From: an uncultured Oscillospiraceae bacterium
Lineage (GTDB): Bacteria > Bacillota > Clostridia > Oscillospirales > Oscillospiraceae
DNA length: 9,815 nt
NCBI GenBank assembly: GCA_905236265.1
Contig: CAJOOV010000010.1
Coordinates: 1 to 9,815, forward strand
Reading direction: 5' to 3'
The first letter of the stretch is position 1; every line of letters starts with the position of its first letter. Of this stretch, positions 6,650-9,815 are shown piece by piece. The notes under the pieces were generated by a model. The model ran no database searches. It was not told the origin of the DNA and was given only the letters and a program-made list of their open reading frames with translations. The translations under genes were made by a program, and so were the position numbers.

Positions 6650-7504
6650 ATGTCTTATAACAACTATGACCGGGCAAATATCCTCATAGAGGCACTGCCC
6701 TATATCCAAAAATATGCCGGGAAAACCGTGGTGGTAAAGTACGGCGGCAACGCCATGATTTCGCCGGATCTCCGCAGCGCCGTGATGAGCGACATCATTA
6801 TGCTGCGTCTGGTGGGCATCCATGTGGTTGTTGTCCACGGGGGCGGCCCGGAGATCAATGAGATGCTGTCCAGAGTGGGCAAGCAGTCCAAATTTGTGGA
6901 CGGCCTGCGCTATACCGATGCCGAGACCGTGGACATTGTGCAGCAGGTGCTCTGCGGACGGGTGAACAAGAATCTGGTGGCCATTCTGAACCGTATGGGG
7001 GGCAAGGCCATGGGGCTTTGCGGCATGGACGCCTCTCTGTTTGAGGCCACGGTGAAGGATCGGAAATACGGCCTTGTGGGGGAGATTCAAAAGGTGAATC
7101 CCGGCGTGGTAGAGGACTGTATCCGGGAGGGCTATATCCCGGTGATCTCCACTGTGGCCCAGGGCATGGATGCTGAGACCGCCTACAATATCAACGCCGA
7201 CACTGCCGCCGCAAAGCTGGCTGTGGCCATGAAGGCGGAGAAGCTGATTCTCCTCACCGATGTGCGGGGACTGCTGAAAGACCCGGCGGACGAGGAGAGC
7301 CTGATTCGGATTGTCCACATGAGCGACGTGCCCATGCTGAAAAAGTCCGGCATCATCAAGGGGGGCATGATCCCCAAGATAGAGTGCTGCGTGGACGCAG
7401 TGCGGGCAGGGGTGAGCCGCAGCCATATTCTGGACGGGCGGATTCCCCACTCTATCCTGATCGAAATGCTGACAGACAGCGGCATCGGCACTATGTTTTT
7501 GTGA
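6650..7504 (+). CDS. argB: Acetylglutamate kinase
   Basis: ArgB phosphorylates N-acetylglutamate with ATP, usually the controlled step of arginine synthesis. The 284-residue protein belongs to the amino acid kinase family. VVVKYGGNAM contains Lys30 and the glycine pair 32-33; VVHGGGPEIN (61-70) forms the substrate loop; YNINADTAAAKLA begins at residue 179; KGGMIPK spans 237-243; and the C-terminus ends DSGIGTMF. About 20 residues precede the first beta strand (DRANILIEALPYIQKYAGK). They resemble the extra N-terminal helix of arginine-inhibited, hexameric kinases such as those of Thermotoga and Pseudomonas, so feedback inhibition by arginine is likely but inferred. GAGG at 6639-6642, overlapping the argJ stop, serves as ribosome binding site; only nine bases separate the genes. 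Confidence 0.97.
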   Translation: MSYNNYDRANILIEALPYIQKYAGKTVVVKYGGNAMISPDLRSAVMSDIIMLRLVGIHVVVVHGGGPEINEMLSRVGKQSKFVDGLRYTDAETVDIVQQVLCGRVNKNLVAILNRMGGKAMGLCGMDASLFEATVKDRKYGLVGEIQKVNPGVVEDCIREGYIPVISTVAQGMDAETAYNINADTAAAKLAVAMKAEKLILLTDVRGLLKDPADEESLIRIVHMSDVPMLKKSGIIKGGMIPKIECCVDAVRAGVSRSHILDGRIPHSILIEMLTDSGIGTMFL

Positions 7505-7518
7505 GGCGGTGAAGCAAT

Positions 7519-8715
7519 ATGACATCGGAAGAACTCAAGGCGTTGGATCATCGGTATACCATGCAGACCTACGGGCGGTTTGATGTGGCGCTGGATCACG
7601 GAGAAGGGGCGACTCTCTACGATTTGGAGGGAAACGCCTATACCGACTTTGCCAGCGGCATCGGCGTGGCTTCTCTGGGCTACGGGCATCCCAAGTGGAT
7701 TGCCGCCGTGGAGGGGCAGGCGAGAAAGCTGGCGCACGCCTCTAACCTGTTTTATACCCAGCCCTATGCAAGACTGGCGGAGCAGCTCTGCCTGCGCACG
7801 GGGATGAGCGCCGCCTTTTTTGCCAACGGCGGCGGCGAGGCCAACGAGGGGATTATCAAGCTGGCGAGAAAATACTCCTATGACAAGTACGGTCTGGGGC
7901 GCTCCAATATCGTCACCCTGAAAAACTCCTTCCACGGGCGTACCATCACCACCCTGAACGCCACCGGGCAGGACGTGTTCCACCGCTTCTTTTTCCCCTT
8001 TACCGAGGGCTTTCGGTATGCCGAGGCCAACGATCTGCAGTCCGTAAAGGACACGGCGGGGGAGGATACCTGCGCCGTCTTTGTGGAGCTGGTACAGGGA
8101 GAGGGAGGCGTGCTGCCGCTGGAGCGGGCGTTTGTGCAGTCCCTTGCCCAGTGGTGCCATGAGAACGATATTCTCCTGCTGGTGGACGAGGTTCAGACCG
8201 GCGTGGGCAGAACGGGCAGCCTGTTCTGCTTCCAGCAGTACGGGATTCTCCCGGATGCCATCTCCTTTGCCAAGGGGATTGCGGGCGGACTGCCCATGGC
8301 GGGCATTCTTGCCAATGAAACATGCGCCCATGTGCTCACCCCCGGCACCCATGCCACCACCTTCGGCGGCAACCCCATCGCCGCCGCCGCCGCCCTTGCC
8401 GTGCTGGAGGAGATGGACGAGGCGTTTTTGAAGAGCGTGAACGAAAAGGGGCAGTATCTCAGAGAGAGAATAGCCGCCTTCGGCTCCCCGCTGGTGGAGC
8501 AGGTGCGGGGGCTGGGTCTGATGATCGGCATTGTGCTGAAGCAGGATGTTGACCGTGCCGCACTGGTGAAGGAAATCTATGATGGCCGGGTGCTGGTGCT
8601 GACGGCGGGGCCAAGGACGATTCGTCTGCTGCCGCCGCTGGTGATTTCCCAGACGGAGATGGACGCAGGACTGGAGGTTCTGCGGCGTGTATTGTGCAAG
8701 GAGGAAGAGGCATGA
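7519..8715 (+). CDS. argD: Acetylornithine aminotransferase
   Basis: ArgD is a PLP-dependent class-III aminotransferase that converts N-acetylglutamate semialdehyde and glutamate to N-acetylornithine and 2-oxoglutarate. The 398 residues match the family. DFASGIGVASLGYGHP comes near the N-terminus, ANGGGEANEGIIKLARKY from residue 102 forms the phosphate-binding loop, and FHGRTITTLNATGQ from 138 provides the aromatic stacking residue. LVDEVQTGVGRTG (221-233) carries the cofactor aspartate Asp223. FAKGIAGGLPM carries the Schiff-base Lys252, followed by HATTFGGNP and the C-terminal LTAGPRTIRLLPPL. The phosphate loop reads NGGGEANE where NSGAEANE or NSGTEANE is usual. The context, 14 bases after argB and overlapping argF by four bases, supports acetylornithine rather than GABA or ornithine as substrate. 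Class-III enzymes can also act on succinyldiaminopimelate. Confidence 0.96.
   Translation: MTSEELKALDHRYTMQTYGRFDVALDHGEGATLYDLEGNAYTDFASGIGVASLGYGHPKWIAAVEGQARKLAHASNLFYTQPYARLAEQLCLRTGMSAAFFANGGGEANEGIIKLARKYSYDKYGLGRSNIVTLKNSFHGRTITTLNATGQDVFHRFFFPFTEGFRYAEANDLQSVKDTAGEDTCAVFVELVQGEGGVLPLERAFVQSLAQWCHENDILLLVDEVQTGVGRTGSLFCFQQYGILPDAISFAKGIAGGLPMAGILANETCAHVLTPGTHATTFGGNPIAAAAALAVLEEMDEAFLKSVNEKGQYLRERIAAFGSPLVEQVRGLGLMIGIVLKQDVDRAALVKEIYDGRVLVLTAGPRTIRLLPPLVISQTEMDAGLEVLRRVLCKEEEA
8699..8704 (+). promoter_or_regulatory. Ribosome binding site deciding the argF start
   Basis: AGGAGG lies inside the end of argD, seven bases before the ATG at 8712. A GTG at 8694 in the same frame would add six residues (MQGGRG) but is not preceded by a comparable site and would place the AGGAGG within the coding region. 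The ATG start gives MKKDLLKMLDLSGEEI, a normal ornithine carbamoyltransferase beginning. Confidence 0.85.
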
Positions 8716-9623
8716 AAAAAGACCTGTTAAAGATGCTGGATCTGTCCGGCGAGGAGATTCTGGAGATTCTTGATCTGGCGGATCAGCTGAAATATGACCA
8801 GCACAACGGCATTCCCCACAGGTATCTGGAGGGTAAGACCCTCGCCCTGATCTTTGAGAAGAACTCCACCCGCACCCGTGTCTCTTTTGAGACGGGTATG
8901 TACCAGCTGGGAGGACACGCCCTGTTCCTCTCCGGCAAGGAGAGCCAGATCGGACGGGGAGAGCCTGTGGAGGATACGGCACGGGTGCTGAGCCGGTACT
9001 GCGACGGCATTATGATCCGCACCTTTGCGCAGGAGGAGGTAGAGACGCTGGCAAAATACGCCTCTATCCCCATTGTGAACGGCCTCACCGACTTTGCCCA
9101 CCCCTGTCAGGTGCTTGCTGACCTGATGACGGTTCGGGAGCATCAGGCGCATCTGGACGGGCTGAAGATGTGCTTCATCGGCGACGGCAACAATATGGCA
9201 AACTCCCTCATTGTGGGCGGCCTGAAGGTAGGCATGGAGGTTGCGGTTGCCTGCCCCGAGGGCTACCGTCCCGACCCTCAGGTGCTGGAATTTGCCAAGG
9301 ACAAGCCCTTCACCCTCACCGATGACCCCAAGGCTGCTGCAAAGGATGCAGACGTAATCTTCACCGATGTGTGGGCATCCATGGGTCAGGAGGAGGAACG
9401 GGAAAAGCGGGCGAAGGCCTTTGCCGGCTATCAGGTGAATGAGGAGCTGATGGCGCTTGCCCACCCCGGCTGCATGGTGCAGCACTGCCTCCCCGCCCAC
9501 CGGGGGGAGGAAATCACCGCAAAGGTCTTTGAAGACCACGCAGAGGAGATTTTCGACGAGGCGGAAAACCGTCTCCATGCCCAGAAGGCAGTGCTGGTGC
9601 TGCTGATGGGAGAGCGGAAATAG
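8712..9623 (+). CDS. argF: Ornithine carbamoyltransferase, anabolic
   Basis: ArgF condenses ornithine with carbamoyl phosphate to give citrulline. The 303 residues fit the catalytic trimer subunit. FEKNSTRTR, with STRTR at 52-56, binds carbamoyl phosphate. GRGEPVEDTARVLSRY follows, then HPCQ at 130-133 closes the carbamoyl phosphate domain. DVWASMGQE (219-227) supplies ornithine-binding Asp219, Ser223 and Met224, and HCLPAHRGEE, with Cys259, completes the ornithine site. The start overlaps the argD stop in an ATGA, so translation is probably coupled. As the last gene of a biosynthetic cluster without arcA or arcC, it is most likely the anabolic enzyme. Carbamoyl phosphate must come from carAB elsewhere. 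A perfect GC-rich hairpin follows ten bases after the stop. Confidence 0.97.
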   Translation: MKKDLLKMLDLSGEEILEILDLADQLKYDQHNGIPHRYLEGKTLALIFEKNSTRTRVSFETGMYQLGGHALFLSGKESQIGRGEPVEDTARVLSRYCDGIMIRTFAQEEVETLAKYASIPIVNGLTDFAHPCQVLADLMTVREHQAHLDGLKMCFIGDGNNMANSLIVGGLKVGMEVAVACPEGYRPDPQVLEFAKDKPFTLTDDPKAAAKDADVIFTDVWASMGQEEEREKRAKAFAGYQVNEELMALAHPGCMVQHCLPAHRGEEITAKVFEDHAEEIFDEAENRLHAQKAVLVLLMGERK

Positions 9624-9632
9624 ACATAGCAA

Positions 9633-9664
9633 TCCCCCCGGACGAGCTGATTCGTCCGGGGGGA
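9633..9664 (+). terminator. GC-rich hairpin after argF, probable operon end
   Basis: TCCCCCCGGACGA (9633-9645) and TCGTCCGGGGGGA (9652-9664) form a perfect 13-pair stem with a six-base loop, ten bases beyond the argF stop. Its strength and position argue for a transcription terminator or an RNA 3'-end stabiliser. The following bases (GTTATGCTG) contain no U-tract on this strand, and the other strand lacks one as well, so it is not a textbook intrinsic terminator. Confidence 0.6.
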
Positions 9665-9815
9665 GTTATGCTGTAGATAAAGCCTCTGAGACAAAGCCTC
9701 GCAGAGTTTGGCCCGAAGGGCGGAAGAAAGTCAAATCATTTTTGTACCGAATTCAGTTCGGTGCAAAAATACCTCTATCCATGCAAGTGTGCGACCAAAG
9801 GGAGTGCGCGCAGCA
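9665..9815. other. Non-coding stretch downstream of the arg cluster
   Basis: No credible gene is visible to the window edge. It contains two AAAGCCTC direct repeats (9679-9686 and 9693-9700), a short GCCC/GGGC stem with loop GAA (9711-9721), a large palindrome at 9738-9770, and an 8-base palindrome TGCGCGCA (9805-9812). The string of small palindromes suggests repeat or regulatory DNA preceding a gene beyond the window. Confidence 0.4.
9738..9770. repeat. Perfectly folding palindrome with T-rich and A-rich arms
   Basis: ATTTTTGTACCGAA (9738-9751) pairs with TTCGGTGCAAAAAT (9757-9770) over 14 positions, including one T-G wobble, around a five-base loop TTCAG. The T-run is on the 5' arm and the A-run on the 3' arm, opposite to an intrinsic terminator on either strand. 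It could be a protein-binding site, the end of a mobile repeat, or a structured RNA element. Confidence 0.55.

Noticed and set aside
5300..7525. Very long minus-strand open frame (741 codons) opposite argJ-argB, with similar ones opposite argG and argD
   Set aside because: These are shadows caused by high GC at third codon positions. Their translations are rich in His, Gly, Gln and Val without family motifs, and the + strand frames carry complete recognised enzymes.
1..9815. CRISPR array, transposase, toxin-antitoxin, phage or defence genes
   Set aside because: No regularly spaced repeats of CRISPR length and no such protein motifs were seen in any frame; the window is housekeeping metabolism plus small non-coding repeats.

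Overview
The window looks like a GC-rich chromosomal segment of a clostridial Firmicute, most plausibly an Oscillospiraceae/Ruminococcaceae-type gut anaerobe. This rests on the trmN6-rsmI gene neighbourhood, purine-rich Shine-Dalgarno sites (GGAGG/AGGAGG), a short type-2 ArgC of the kind I associate with such Clostridia, and CT/GA-rich hairpin repeats between genes. The taxon is an inference; no rRNA or other marker gene is present.

Layout: positions 2-1265 carry two RNA-modification genes, the 3' end of a TrmN6-type tRNA adenine methyltransferase and a complete rsmI (16S rRNA ribose methyltransferase). A 192-base AT-rich stretch follows (1266-1457), with promoter-like and ArgR-operator-like sequence. 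From 1458 to 9623 all genes are on the + strand and form an arginine biosynthesis cluster in the order argG, argH, argC, argJ, argB, argD, argF. The last 192 bases (9624-9815) hold no gene but contain two strong palindromes.

Together the seven arg enzymes make the route from glutamate to arginine by the acetyl-recycling path. ArgJ moves the acetyl group from acetylornithine to glutamate. ArgB, ArgC and ArgD convert N-acetylglutamate to N-acetylornithine, and ArgJ releases ornithine. ArgF makes citrulline, and ArgG and ArgH finish arginine. With a recycling ArgJ no argE is required. Carbamoyl phosphate synthase (carAB) and the ArgR regulator are not in the window. argH-argC and argD-argF overlap by four bases (ATGA), and argJ-argB and argB-argD are nearly touching. 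argG-argH and argC-argJ are instead separated by 282 and 123 bases.

The part not explained by ordinary genes is the content of those two gaps. The argG-argH gap has a long hairpin followed by a roughly 153-base element with inverted ends and mirrored internal hairpins. The argC-argJ gap has what looks like one half of a related element. These resemble miniature non-coding repeats placed inside the arginine cluster. I saw no novel protein system, CRISPR array, transposase, tRNA or rRNA; all coding content is recognisable housekeeping metabolism.
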